Shown in pieces: positions 8,981-17,464 of a stretch of DNA of 64,000 bases. The notes beneath the pieces were generated by a model, which saw only the letters and a program-made list of their open reading frames with translations, did no database searches and was not told where the DNA came from. The number at the start of each line of letters is the position of its first letter. The stretch's first letter is position 1. The DNA is from Halonotius aquaticus. GTDB taxonomy: Archaea > Halobacteriota > Halobacteria > Halobacteriales > Haloferacaceae. The translations under genes were made by a program, and so were the position numbers. The DNA lies in the NCBI RefSeq assembly GCF_003605575.1, contig NZ_QKNY01000018.1, positions 124,001 to 188,000 of the forward strand. The letters are read 5' to 3'.

Positions 8981-11974
8981 TTACCCACTCGCTTGGATCG
9001 ATTGGCCGCCGAGTTGGAGCGGCTGTTCCTCGCTCAACTCGACATCAACGGCCGCGTCGTCGACACCGACCACCTGTGCCTCATCGACAGTCGCGGTGCC
9101 GGTGTAAAGCGCGCCGTCACTTGTTGCTTGGAGGCGGTACTCACTGTTTGCGCGCACGCTGATGTTCGTGTAGCCGTTTTCGGGGCCAAACTCGTCGTAG
9201 CCCGTCGTCGAGTACGGCACCGTGAGCTCGAAGGTACCGTCTGCGTCAGCAGTGGCGTACTGGGTGTAGACAAACTGTCTGTCACTGACGGGGATCTGCA
9301 TCTGAACGGAGGCCTGTACCTCGCTGCCGGCTGGCGCGCCAGAGCCCTCGATCGTTGCACCAGGCACCTTCTCGAAGGTTTTCACCCACGAGGGGTTATT
9401 CCGGAGCAGCGAGCCGGCAGAAGCGTTTGTTTGCTGTTGGAGTCGGCGGTAGCTGCGAAGATAATTGCGGCTCGTGGTGTCGCTGGCTTTGATAAGGCGA
9501 TAGTGCTCAAGGGCGTCAACGCGTTCGGTCGGGTTATCGCCGATGCCACCGAGTTGTGCGCCAGGGTTCTCTTCGACGTAGTCTCTGGCTGCTTCAAGCG
9601 TTTGGAACCGCTGAACGCCGTTTTCGAAGGTTCGAACCGTCGTTTGGCCACCGCCTCGTGTTGGCACGGTCTGTCGTTGAGTATCGAGGACAACCGGGGC
9701 TGGATTGACTGCACTGCCATGATAGGCGTACAACCGGATCATCTGACTCTCGTAGTACCGCTGTGTGCGAAGTCGAACCGGTTGGAGTTGTTGGCCCTGC
9801 GACTTGTACACAACGTCAATGAACTCATTGAAGCTTACATTATCGTTGAACACTGTCGGCGCAGAGAACTTCGAGTTCGGGTTGGCCATCTGGGAGTCGA
9901 TCATGACGTACCGCGTTTGGCCGTCTTCGCCCATCTTCTCGTCGAGGGCGTCTTGTGCGGCCGTCGCATTTGGTGCGAGTAGATAGTTCGCGGCCTCAGT
10001 CGCACCTTGCTGGAACGGGTTGGCGTTTGGGATGCGTTCGCCGTGGACAGTTATCCAGTGACCGTAGTCCCACCACGATTGGACGCCGTACGCCCCGTCT
10101 GGATAGTCGTAGTCACCATTGGCGGGTCGTTCGTAGGTTCCTGTTGGATCCATGGGTTCGGCGTCAGGATCTTCGAGTGTTCCAGGGGCTGGAGTCTCCT
10201 CGTTCATCCACTCTAAGCTGCCATCCCAGATTTCCACGGCACCGGGGCCATTGCTGTTCGGCCCAGCGGTGTCCCATGCCGCAACCGTCGGGAACACAAA
10301 TGGCGCGAGGACAAGGAAGACGATCGTGACACCGGCCATGACTTGCCACCCTTCGAGTGATTCGACGGATTCCCGTACTGAACCAACGGTCGAACGAATG
10401 TCAAGCAAGTCAGAGACTTGGGCGATGAAGATTGCGTTGAACACAGCGACGACGACGGCGAGGTAGTAGTTGAACCGAACCTGGGTGAACGCCGCGGAGA
10501 TAATGAACGCACCCCAGACGAGGAGATAGAGCTCGGTCGCCTCATAGCGATGGCGGAGGGTGGCACCGACGATCAGGCCGGTGCTGATGAGCAAGCCAAG
10601 CACCTGCCAGCTCGTTCCGAAGATCCCAGCGATCTGGTCGACGACAGGTGAGCCGAGATATATCAGGCCGACCGTTGTGAGGGCGGCGGCGACGTAGCCT
10701 GTGTCGCGTGTATCGTTGCTTTGGATCAGTGGGCGAGCGAGGATAACGAGAGCCGCAGCGATTGCAGTGAATAGTGCAAGTCGATACTCGCTGTAAATGA
10801 ATTCGAAGGGAGGGTTATCTGCGAGTGGTGGAGTCGCTTCACCGATCGTCCTCGAACCCGCACCGGCACTAAACCCGATACGGGCGATGAGTGCACCAGT
10901 CAAATCAACAACGAAGGTAGAGAAAGCTGTCGCAGACACAATGATCAATATACCGACAGAAATTGGATACCAGGTTCGATCTAACTCTCGTGTTTCCCAC
11001 TGTCGAGCAAGATACGCAAGGAATAGAGATCCGAGCCCAACACCGAGCGGAAGAATCACTTGGAGGAGTGAATGTTGAGTCGCACTACCGATTGTGAAGC
11101 TCTTTAGCGGCACTAACATCAATAATCCGGTGACCATCATCGAAACTGTACCAACAAACGCCATCGGTTCTGGACTCCGGTCGTGGTATACATCGGTTGT
11201 GATTTTGAGTGCAAAGAAGATGCCAGTGAATCCGACGAGAAGCACACCGGGCGGCCACGCCCACATGTAGAGTGCTGCCGCAACGCCGGCACCGACGGAG
11301 TAAACCAGTGGCCGACGGAGCGCGTCAAGATCACGGTCGACGACGAGTTCCCAAACTGGCTGTGATTGTTGGGCGACGGCGATCGCGGTTACGAAGCCAA
11401 ATACCCCGAGTGTCTGGAAAAAGACCTCAGCCGCGCTATGATCGTAGTAACCGACCAAGCTGTATCGAAGCACCGTCCCAGGAAGAAGGGCGAAGACCGC
11501 AGTTCCGACAAGTGCCGGCCATCGGCCGGTGAATCTGGCTGCGATAAGGTACGCGGGGACGACAGTCGCAGTAAGGAACACCGGCGCGGCAACAAGCATG
11601 ATCAACCCGGCATACTCGGTTGAGGGGTCTCCAAAGCTGGTAAGCAGAATAAAGCCGGAAACGAGCTGGTCGTAGAGCGTCCCGAACTGATCGACGCTCG
11701 TGCCAGTTGGATAGTTCGTCATCGGATCGAACGGCATCGTCGTCGGGAAGTGCTCAAGCAGATAATTGGTCTGCCGGAAGTGATACCACGGGTCGTTGCC
11801 GCGGAACGTCACGCCGCCATCGGTTTGGAAATTCTCCAATGCGCGGAGTCGGACGGCCAACATGAACGCGATGAGAGCCACCAACACTGGAATGTGATAC
11901 ACTTGTTTCAACACATCAGCGGGAGAGTCAGCCTGTTTTACTCCCCGGATGTAGTCGAGCACGGCATCTTTCAT
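8981..11974 (-). CDS. aglB: Dolichyl-phosphooligosaccharide-protein glycotransferase (oligosaccharyltransferase)
   Basis: A 997-residue STT3-family enzyme that moves the lipid-linked glycan to Asn in N-x-S/T sequons outside the cell membrane. The N-terminal half has about 13 hydrophobic segments; an early luminal-type loop holds the G-N-D-P-W-Y-H-F-R motif. The catalytic-domain signature W-W-D-Y-G is at residues 634-638. The C-terminal third is a soluble, beta-rich domain with carboxypeptidase-regulatory-like repeats ending near the stop. ATG 11974 lies about 27 bases after a TATA-like TTATTG (minus strand). It heads an operon with the DUF368 gene and marks the left end of the glycan island. 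Confidence 0.96.
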   Translation of the reverse strand: MKDAVLDYIRGVKQADSPADVLKQVYHIPVLVALIAFMLAVRLRALENFQTDGGVTFRGNDPWYHFRQTNYLLEHFPTTMPFDPMTNYPTGTSVDQFGTLYDQLVSGFILLTSFGDPSTEYAGLIMLVAAPVFLTATVVPAYLIAARFTGRWPALVGTAVFALLPGTVLRYSLVGYYDHSAAEVFFQTLGVFGFVTAIAVAQQSQPVWELVVDRDLDALRRPLVYSVGAGVAAALYMWAWPPGVLLVGFTGIFFALKITTDVYHDRSPEPMAFVGTVSMMVTGLLMLVPLKSFTIGSATQHSLLQVILPLGVGLGSLFLAYLARQWETRELDRTWYPISVGILIIVSATAFSTFVVDLTGALIARIGFSAGAGSRTIGEATPPLADNPPFEFIYSEYRLALFTAIAAALVILARPLIQSNDTRDTGYVAAALTTVGLIYLGSPVVDQIAGIFGTSWQVLGLLISTGLIVGATLRHRYEATELYLLVWGAFIISAAFTQVRFNYYLAVVVAVFNAIFIAQVSDLLDIRSTVGSVRESVESLEGWQVMAGVTIVFLVLAPFVFPTVAAWDTAGPNSNGPGAVEIWDGSLEWMNEETPAPGTLEDPDAEPMDPTGTYERPANGDYDYPDGAYGVQSWWDYGHWITVHGERIPNANPFQQGATEAANYLLAPNATAAQDALDEKMGEDGQTRYVMIDSQMANPNSKFSAPTVFNDNVSFNEFIDVVYKSQGQQLQPVRLRTQRYYESQMIRLYAYHGSAVNPAPVVLDTQRQTVPTRGGGQTTVRTFENGVQRFQTLEAARDYVEENPGAQLGGIGDNPTERVDALEHYRLIKASDTTSRNYLRSYRRLQQQTNASAGSLLRNNPSWVKTFEKVPGATIEGSGAPAGSEVQASVQMQIPVSDRQFVYTQYATADADGTFELTVPYSTTGYDEFGPENGYTNISVRANSEYRLQATSDGALYTGTATVDEAQVVGVDDAAVDVELSEEQPLQLGGQSIQASG

Positions 11975-12062
11975 TAGTTTGCCACAGTCTCAATCAGTCA
12001 ATAAGGCTTGTGAAAGAGATGCCCAAAAACACCTGAAAACTGTTCATCAGGTATGTTTGTAG

Positions 12063-12188
12063 TGCTCTGTTGAATAGTAGTTCTTATCGAGGGTAGTAGA
12101 AATTGAGCCGGGTATGGACAACTGAGATCTGTGATCTCAGAATTAATGTTGTCCAACTTCTGCTCAGTGGCCGCTATTCAACAGAGCA
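12063..12188. mobile_element. 126-bp MITE with 15-bp terminal inverted repeats and 8-bp target duplication
   Basis: The ends are a perfect 15-bp inverted repeat, TGCTCTGTTGAATAG (12063-12077) and its complement (12174-12188). The element is flanked by an exact direct repeat GTTTGTAG (12055-12062 and 12189-12196), the target-site duplication. Inside are nested dyads GGACAAC/GTTGTCC (12116-12122, 12148-12154) and CTGAGAT/ATCTCAG, and no coding capacity. An 8-bp duplication is typical of the ISH1 group of the IS5 family. It sits between the promoters of aglB and the AlkP gene at 12269 and fills most of this 294-base gap. Confidence 0.88.
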
Positions 12189-12268
12189 GTTTGTAGTAGA
12201 CCGAATATCGGTCTGGCAATACTGGGTAGCTCGAAACTCTTATTATTTCAACTCGAACATCAAGAGGT

Positions 12269-13843
12269 ATGAAGATGCTTGTCATCGGTCTTGATGGTCT
12301 TTCGTACAATATGTTAGAAAGATTTGATGTTTCATTTCCGTACTTAGAACATGTGAAAGATACGGGAATCTCTGGAGATTTGATGAGTGTCGACACACCG
12401 ACAACAATTCCTGCGTGGACATCATTTGCGACTGGAAAAGATCCGGGAAGCCATGGTGTCCACAATATGAATCATGTATCAGATGAATATGAATATGGTC
12501 CAGTGAAACCAAATACAACGGATGCAGCAATATACGATTTTCTTGATAATTCACTCTTTCTTAATCTCCCCGCTTCCGCGGGCCGTGTTCCAGCTAGTGA
12601 TGGTACACTCGTTGAGTCGTCAATGTTGGAGAAGACAAAATCAGAGATGGTTCCGGAACCGCTCCATGATCTTGATGCATACGAGAAATACAATCCAATG
12701 CATGACCACTCAAAAAAACAGCGACAGGATGTTTATCGTGATCACCTTCGTGATATCATTGCATCGCGAGAACAGTTCGCCAAAGAAGCATTTGAAAAAC
12801 ACGACCCTAAATTTGGTTTTGTATTATTCTCATCTACTGACTGGGCAGGACATATGCTCTCAAAAATCACTTCAAAAGAAAAACAAGAAAGGTTTTATCG
12901 GACTATTGTCGAAGATATTGCAGACTCAGTCGAACAGCTCGCGAATATGGGTGAGAATGTCATACTGATGAGCGATCACGGATTCGAACATAAACACCAT
13001 ACAATACATCTCTCTGATTGGCTGTACGAACAGGATTATCTCTCGTTAGCATCCAATAATAACAATCAAAATCAAAGTGTTAGCGGCCGCATCGCTAATC
13101 AAGCAGTAGAACTTGGTGTCTCGACCGCACAGGCATTATCAAGTCAATCGGAACGGTTATACGACTTTTTTCGATTGATCCACAATCGGCTTCTTGGGAG
13201 TGGATTGGGTGATCGAATTCACCAAGCTTCCACACCAGATATAGACTATCCCGAGTCGACAGCATGGCAGCTCCGGTATGGCTGTTTATATCTCAATGAT
13301 GATCGCTTTGAGAGCCCACAAGTGAGTTCCGATCAGCGTGATCAGCTCCAAGAGCAACTTGTCTCTGAGCTTCAAGCATTGGCTGTCGACGGCGAGCCGA
13401 TTTTCCGTGACGTACTCACACCTGAAGAGGCATACGCTGACCCGAGTCCCGATATGCCAGACGTAATCTCGCGGCCCGCACCTGGGCATCACGCGATCAC
13501 TCACTGGTCGCCAACCGGCGGCTACACGAGCCCGACCGAGAACTTCGAACACCGTTACCGGGGGCTGATCGCCGCCAAGGGGCCACTGTTCGGCAGCGGC
13601 GAGATCGAGGGGATGTCGATCGTCGACCTGCTGCCGACGCTATTCGCTGCGATGGGCGAACCGCTCTCCCCGGAGTTCGACGGCACGGTGCAGTCCGGGC
13701 TGTTGGCCGAGGAGCCAACCGTCAGCTATCTCGATCCAGAGGCGATCCCAGCGCCACAGGTGCGCGGCGAGAGCCGGGCGGAGGAAGCCGAACGCGAGGC
13801 GGTCGTCGAGGAGCGGCTCGCTGATCTCGGTTACATGGAGTAG
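12269..13843 (+). CDS. Alkaline-phosphatase-superfamily phosphodiesterase (type I PDE/NPP-like), compositionally chimeric
   Basis: A 524-residue hydrolase. Metal and nucleophile motifs are seen: G-L-D-G-L at residues 7-11, T-T-I-P-A-W-T-S-F-A-T-G with the likely Thr nucleophile near 46, S-T-D-W-A-G-H-M and M-S-D-H-G-F. This subfamily hydrolyses phosphodiesters or nucleotide-sugar-type pyrophosphates. The start has a TATA-like CTTATTATTT about 28 bases upstream. The first roughly 370 codons are AT-rich and the last 150 codons are strongly GC-rich like the next genes, so the gene looks like a recombinant. It ends L-A-D-L-G-Y-M-E, a tail shared by the other AlkP proteins here. Confidence 0.85.
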   Translation: MKMLVIGLDGLSYNMLERFDVSFPYLEHVKDTGISGDLMSVDTPTTIPAWTSFATGKDPGSHGVHNMNHVSDEYEYGPVKPNTTDAAIYDFLDNSLFLNLPASAGRVPASDGTLVESSMLEKTKSEMVPEPLHDLDAYEKYNPMHDHSKKQRQDVYRDHLRDIIASREQFAKEAFEKHDPKFGFVLFSSTDWAGHMLSKITSKEKQERFYRTIVEDIADSVEQLANMGENVILMSDHGFEHKHHTIHLSDWLYEQDYLSLASNNNNQNQSVSGRIANQAVELGVSTAQALSSQSERLYDFFRLIHNRLLGSGLGDRIHQASTPDIDYPESTAWQLRYGCLYLNDDRFESPQVSSDQRDQLQEQLVSELQALAVDGEPIFRDVLTPEEAYADPSPDMPDVISRPAPGHHAITHWSPTGGYTSPTENFEHRYRGLIAAKGPLFGSGEIEGMSIVDLLPTLFAAMGEPLSPEFDGTVQSGLLAEEPTVSYLDPEAIPAPQVRGESRAEEAEREAVVEERLADLGYME

Positions 13844-13849
13844 GAGAGC

Positions 13850-13866
13850 GGGAAGTCCGTCTTCCC
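13850..13866 (+). terminator. Stem-loop after the AlkP gene
   Basis: GGGAAG (13850-13855) pairs with CTTCCC (13861-13866) around a 5-nt loop, seven bases after the stop codon. There is no good T-tract, so it may only mark a transcript end or protect it. A TATA-like CTTATACG before the next gene follows. Confidence 0.35.
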
Positions 13867-13928
13867 ACGATAAACTTGCCTCGCAGAGCTTATACGTAGG
13901 CGTTATCAGAACTACTAGCAACAAGCGC

Positions 13929-14627
13929 ATGGTCAGCGAGTCACAGTTCGAAGCGGAACGGAGTCGGAACCAGCGGCCACACGACGCAGTTGACCCCGAG
14001 TCAGTCTTCGAGTCGGTTTCGGTCGTGATCCCGACCGTACGGGAGCGGAACTTCACAGTCGAGAGTCTGCCGGATTGGATCGATCCGATAATCGCCACCG
14101 AAGAGGGGCTTAACGTCGCTCGGAACCGCGGCATCGAGCGGGCCGACGGCGAGTGGATCGTCCTCGTCGACGACGACGTGACATTCCCGACCCGGCTCAC
14201 CGCGTGGCTGATCGATGGGATGCATCCGCTCCATCTGGCTGGACTCGAAGACTACTGGCCGATGGACGGCGTCCTCGGTCGGTTTATCATCTTCCACAAG
14301 TCGCTCTGGAAGCGTATCGGCGGCTTCGATGAATCCCGACCGCACGGTGGCGACACCGACTTCGTCGTCCGGTGTCGAAACGCCGGCGCGTCGGTCATCC
14401 GGCTTCCCCGGCGGCTGATTCCCCACCACGACGCAGCCGGGGAGTTTTCCACCGCCGAACACGTCGAGTGGCTCTCGTATCTCGTCCGTCGACACCCCCG
14501 ACAGATGGTGCCGAAGGCGGCGAAACTCCTGTTGCGGAAGCTCGGTCTCCTCTCGCCGAATCGCGGCGAGTATCCCGACGGCTGGGAGAGTGCCGTCTGG
14601 CGACCGCCCGCTGGAGGTGACGAATGA
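13929..14627 (+). CDS. Glycosyltransferase family 2 (GT-A fold)
   Basis: A 232-residue soluble glycosyltransferase. The N-terminus has the family strand S-V-V-I-P-T-V, an N-V-A-R-N-R-G segment, and the metal-binding V-D-D-D-V at residues 80-84. G-G-F-D-E and G-D-T-D-F-V-V-R at about 138-155 match the GT2 acceptor loop. No membrane segment is evident. It is GC-rich and overlaps the following AlkP-type gene by four bases (ATGA), so the two are translationally coupled. It is likely to add a sugar to the lipid-linked or surface glycan; donor and acceptor cannot be told. Confidence 0.85.
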   Translation: MVSESQFEAERSRNQRPHDAVDPESVFESVSVVIPTVRERNFTVESLPDWIDPIIATEEGLNVARNRGIERADGEWIVLVDDDVTFPTRLTAWLIDGMHPLHLAGLEDYWPMDGVLGRFIIFHKSLWKRIGGFDESRPHGGDTDFVVRCRNAGASVIRLPRRLIPHHDAAGEFSTAEHVEWLSYLVRRHPRQMVPKAAKLLLRKLGLLSPNRGEYPDGWESAVWRPPAGGDE

Positions 14628-16075
14628 CGAACGTTCTGTTAATCATCATGGACAGTGTCCGTGCGCGGAACACCTCGCTATACGGTCACGAACACGAGAC
14701 AACACCGTATTTGTCCGAACTTGCCGACGAGTCGACCGTCTACGAACAGGCCCGCAGCCCCGGAACGTGGAGCCTTCCTAGCCACACCAGCATCTTCACT
14801 GGCTACCACGTCGTCGAACACCGTATCACGCGGGCGCGTCACAAGCTTGAAGGCGGTCATACGATCTTCGAGGAACTCCACGGTGATGGGTATACCACGG
14901 GCGTGTTCTCAGAGAACACGTGGATCACCGATATGGACTGCGGGCTGCGCGACGTCTTCGACACCGTCGAAGGCGCCCGGAACCTGCTGTTCCCCGACGC
15001 TATCGACCCCTCGAACTTCGTGCTCTCGGAGGGACAGGGACAGTACACCCAGTTCCTCCGGGAGTGTCTCGGTCGCGACGATACGCTCCAGTCGCTCGCA
15101 AATGGCGCGTTCACCAAACTTGCGTGGGACTACCCGCGACTGCTCCCGGATCGGTTTACCTCGTCGACGCCTGCCGAGGTGTACGGCGAGCTGTTCCTCG
15201 ATTGGGAGGCCGAACAGTCGGAACCGTGGGCTGCGACGATCAACTTCATGGACGCCCACCTCCCGTACCTCCCGGCCGACGAACACGACCGGTGGGGCGG
15301 CAAACAGCTCCGGGGGCTCCAAGACGAGATGGACGATCAGGTCTGGGAGTTCAACGGCGGCCAGCGACCGTGGTGGCAACGGAAGGCACTGGAGGGGTTG
15401 TACGACGGGACGATCCACCAGATGGACAGCCAGATCGAACGCGTCGTCGAAACCCTCCGCGACCGGGGCGTCCTCGACGACACCCTCCTCATCGTGACCA
15501 GCGACCACGGCGAAGGGTTCGGCGAGCCGAGCCGAATCCGTGGCGACCGGGACAGTCCACGACCGAACGCCCGCGTCGCGGCCCACGGCGCTGGCATCCA
15601 CGAGGTACTGTGTCACGTCCCGCTTGTCGTCCGTCCGCCCGGCGGCAGCGAGGGCGACCGCGTCGACGAGCCGGCGAGCCTCACACAGTTCCCAACCGTG
15701 GTCGAAGAGACGCTCGCCGGCGAGGAGGCATCGTTCGTTCCCGACGAGCCGGTCGTCGTCTCGTCACACGGCCTCGAAGAGCCGATGGAAGAACGGGCCT
15801 CCCGGTATGCCGGGGATCTCTACCGGTTCAACGGGGACTGTCGGGCCGTCTACGAACCCCATGAGGAGACGGTTCGAAAGTACCTCTCGTGGCGCGAGAA
15901 ACGAGGGCGTGTCGACCTCGTGGGCGCGTCGGCATCGTGGCTCGCCTCGGGGACCGACGATGGTGTTGTCGACGAGCGGTTCGGTTCGATTTCGGATCGC
16001 GGGGTGCAAACCGACTCTGGTGCCGAGGTCGACGAGGCGACACAGAAGCGACTTGAAGACTTGGGGTATATGTGA
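14624..16075 (+). CDS. Sulfatase-fold (AlkP superfamily) hydrolase or transferase
   Basis: A 483-residue protein. The metal-site Asp10 is in L-I-I-M-D-S-V-R, the nucleophile region reads W-S-L-P-S-H with Ser50, and a second metal motif is T-S-D-H-G-E-G-F-G. True sulfatases carry C/S-x-P-S-R, which directs formylglycine formation; here His54 replaces Arg, so sulfatase chemistry is uncertain and phospho- or sulfo-group transfer is possible. It is coupled to the GT2 gene before it. It ends L-E-D-L-G-Y-M. No signal peptide is seen, which suggests a cytoplasmic site. Confidence 0.83.
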   Translation: MTNVLLIIMDSVRARNTSLYGHEHETTPYLSELADESTVYEQARSPGTWSLPSHTSIFTGYHVVEHRITRARHKLEGGHTIFEELHGDGYTTGVFSENTWITDMDCGLRDVFDTVEGARNLLFPDAIDPSNFVLSEGQGQYTQFLRECLGRDDTLQSLANGAFTKLAWDYPRLLPDRFTSSTPAEVYGELFLDWEAEQSEPWAATINFMDAHLPYLPADEHDRWGGKQLRGLQDEMDDQVWEFNGGQRPWWQRKALEGLYDGTIHQMDSQIERVVETLRDRGVLDDTLLIVTSDHGEGFGEPSRIRGDRDSPRPNARVAAHGAGIHEVLCHVPLVVRPPGGSEGDRVDEPASLTQFPTVVEETLAGEEASFVPDEPVVVSSHGLEEPMEERASRYAGDLYRFNGDCRAVYEPHEETVRKYLSWREKRGRVDLVGASASWLASGTDDGVVDERFGSISDRGVQTDSGAEVDEATQKRLEDLGYM

Positions 16076-16150
16076 GACAATATTTTTACATATATTGTTG
16101 TCAAGTCCCAACACAGTTTCGAGAATGTTTTTGAGTGCTTCTTTACCCTA

Positions 16151-16348
16151 CTCTGTTGAATATCGATCTGTTCGGCTGAATTCAGGGGTTAGAAGAGTGA
16201 AGACAAGGAATCGACTCTGTCCATGGAAATCGATCTACTCGACTTCGTTGAGCAGTGTCGACGGCTAGTCAAACAAGATTGGGAAAGCATGCGGGCTCGT
16301 CCGCTGGAAGCACGTCATTACAGTACCTCAAACTCTGTTTCTTGGTGA
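16151..16348 (+). pseudogene. Decayed IS5-type transposase, N-terminal remnant with left end
   Basis: At 16223 an ATG opens M-E-I-D-L-L-D-F-V-E-Q-C-R-R-L-V-K-Q, which I recognise as the N-terminus of a common haloarchaeal IS5-family transposase. The homologous reading then jumps frame (L-G-K-H-A-G in the next frame) by an apparent one-base deletion near 16277, and the in-frame reading stops at 16348. Seventy bases before the ATG, CTCTGTTGAATA (16151-16162) matches the end of the MITE at 12063. The rest of the element and its right end are not found. Confidence 0.7.
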
Positions 16349-16768
16349 AATTAAAGAGCGAGATAAACCCTGTAAAATCAGTCGTGGATAAACCCTCCTC
16401 GCTCACAGAACGGCTCTGGCGATGGACATGTGTCAATAAGTGTGCCTATCGGAGTCGCAAGCTCGATCAAGGTATTAGCGTGGCCGCAACGAGAATCTGG
16501 CCTTAGGCCGCTACCTTCCCCCGGTACATACAGTAGTACGCGGGAGCTTGATGTACTGGCAGAGGTCGAGATCGTAGTCCTCGGCCGTTGATTCCGGGGT
16601 TTCACCGATCACACTGCAGATGTGGTGTATATCCATGTTGACGCAGATTTTGAACACCCAGACGGCATGTGGAACACAAACTCTGATACCGTAGGATGAA
16701 TTTGCCACGAAGTGAGTGCGACAAAACAATGCACTGTTCTATTTTACAACGAACGTATATGCACCACG
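16349..16768. other. Non-coding, decayed stretch between IS remnant and VTT gene
   Basis: About 420 bases of intermediate GC. Short open readings on both strands show no recognisable domain and no start signals. It is probably further mobile-element debris next to the transposase remnant. I see no promoter motif I can defend before the ATG at 16769. Confidence 0.4.
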
Positions 16769-17464
16769 ATGACCAATCTACCCCGTAATCAGCTCTTGCG
16801 TACGCTTTTCCTGTTTCTGGGCCTCTGCCTGTTCGCTCTCGTTGGATTCCTCTATACGCCGACAGAGTTCTTTCCTCTGACACAGTTAGGTGATCGGTAT
16901 TGGCTCTTTCTTACCGTCGGGCTGGCGGTATTCTATCTCGTACGGCCGTTCCTCCTATGGCCACTCAGTATATTTTCTGTTTTCATCGGCTATGCCTTTG
17001 GGTTCCCAGACGGGATTCCGTTAGTGTTGCTTGGAACGCTCCTCACGTGCTTTCCCCCGTATCTCATCGCTGCTCGGTTCGACGGCAAATTCGGGTATTT
17101 CAACCGATTTGTAGAACACGGGACAACATTCGTCGAGACAACGGGCGAACTTCGTGGAATGGTCGCGGTACGACTCTCACCCGCACCCGCAGACGCCGTC
17201 TCGTATGGTGCCGGACTCGCAGGAGTCTCGGTACAGGCGTTCGCTGCTGGGACACTCATCGGTGAACTACCGTGGGCGATATTCTATGTGCTCCTTGGGC
17301 GTTCGCTTCGGACGTTTTCAGCTGGTGCGATTCAACAAACGGATATTCGACTCATTCTACTTACTGCAGCAGTGTCAGTTCTCCTCATCGCCCGTCCGCT
17401 GTACGAATTCGTCCGTGGACACGGAGGCCAAGACGATGAAACATCTGGCGATCATTCACGATGA
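16769..17464 (+). CDS. VTT-domain (TVP38/DedA-like) membrane protein
   Basis: A 231-residue protein with an N-terminal membrane segment, a hydrophobic pair around residues 45-90, the conserved G-x-P-L-G-T-L-like loop, and the VTT signature V-R-L-S-P-A-P-A-D-A-V-S-Y-G-A-G-L-A-G-V near residues 135-155, then two more hydrophobic segments. VTT-superfamily proteins include DedA/UptA polyprenyl-phosphate translocases in bacteria and lipid scramblases in eukaryotes, so lipid-carrier transport is plausible here. ATG 16769 is chosen because the earlier in-frame start gives a polar tail unlike the family. The 3' end overlaps the convergent gene by nine bases. Confidence 0.82.
   Translation: MTNLPRNQLLRTLFLFLGLCLFALVGFLYTPTEFFPLTQLGDRYWLFLTVGLAVFYLVRPFLLWPLSIFSVFIGYAFGFPDGIPLVLLGTLLTCFPPYLIAARFDGKFGYFNRFVEHGTTFVETTGELRGMVAVRLSPAPADAVSYGAGLAGVSVQAFAAGTLIGELPWAIFYVLLGRSLRTFSAGAIQQTDIRLILLTAAVSVLLIARPLYEFVRGHGGQDDETSGDHSR

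Noticed and set aside
16141-16154. A 14-base match (CTTTACCCTACTCT) to the complement of 23377-23390
   Set aside because: About fifteen such 14-mers are expected by chance in 64 kb, and only the second copy is near a start codon.
16511-16729. A 72-codon minus-strand frame beside the transposase remnant
   Set aside because: No recognisable domain and no promoter; treated as debris.
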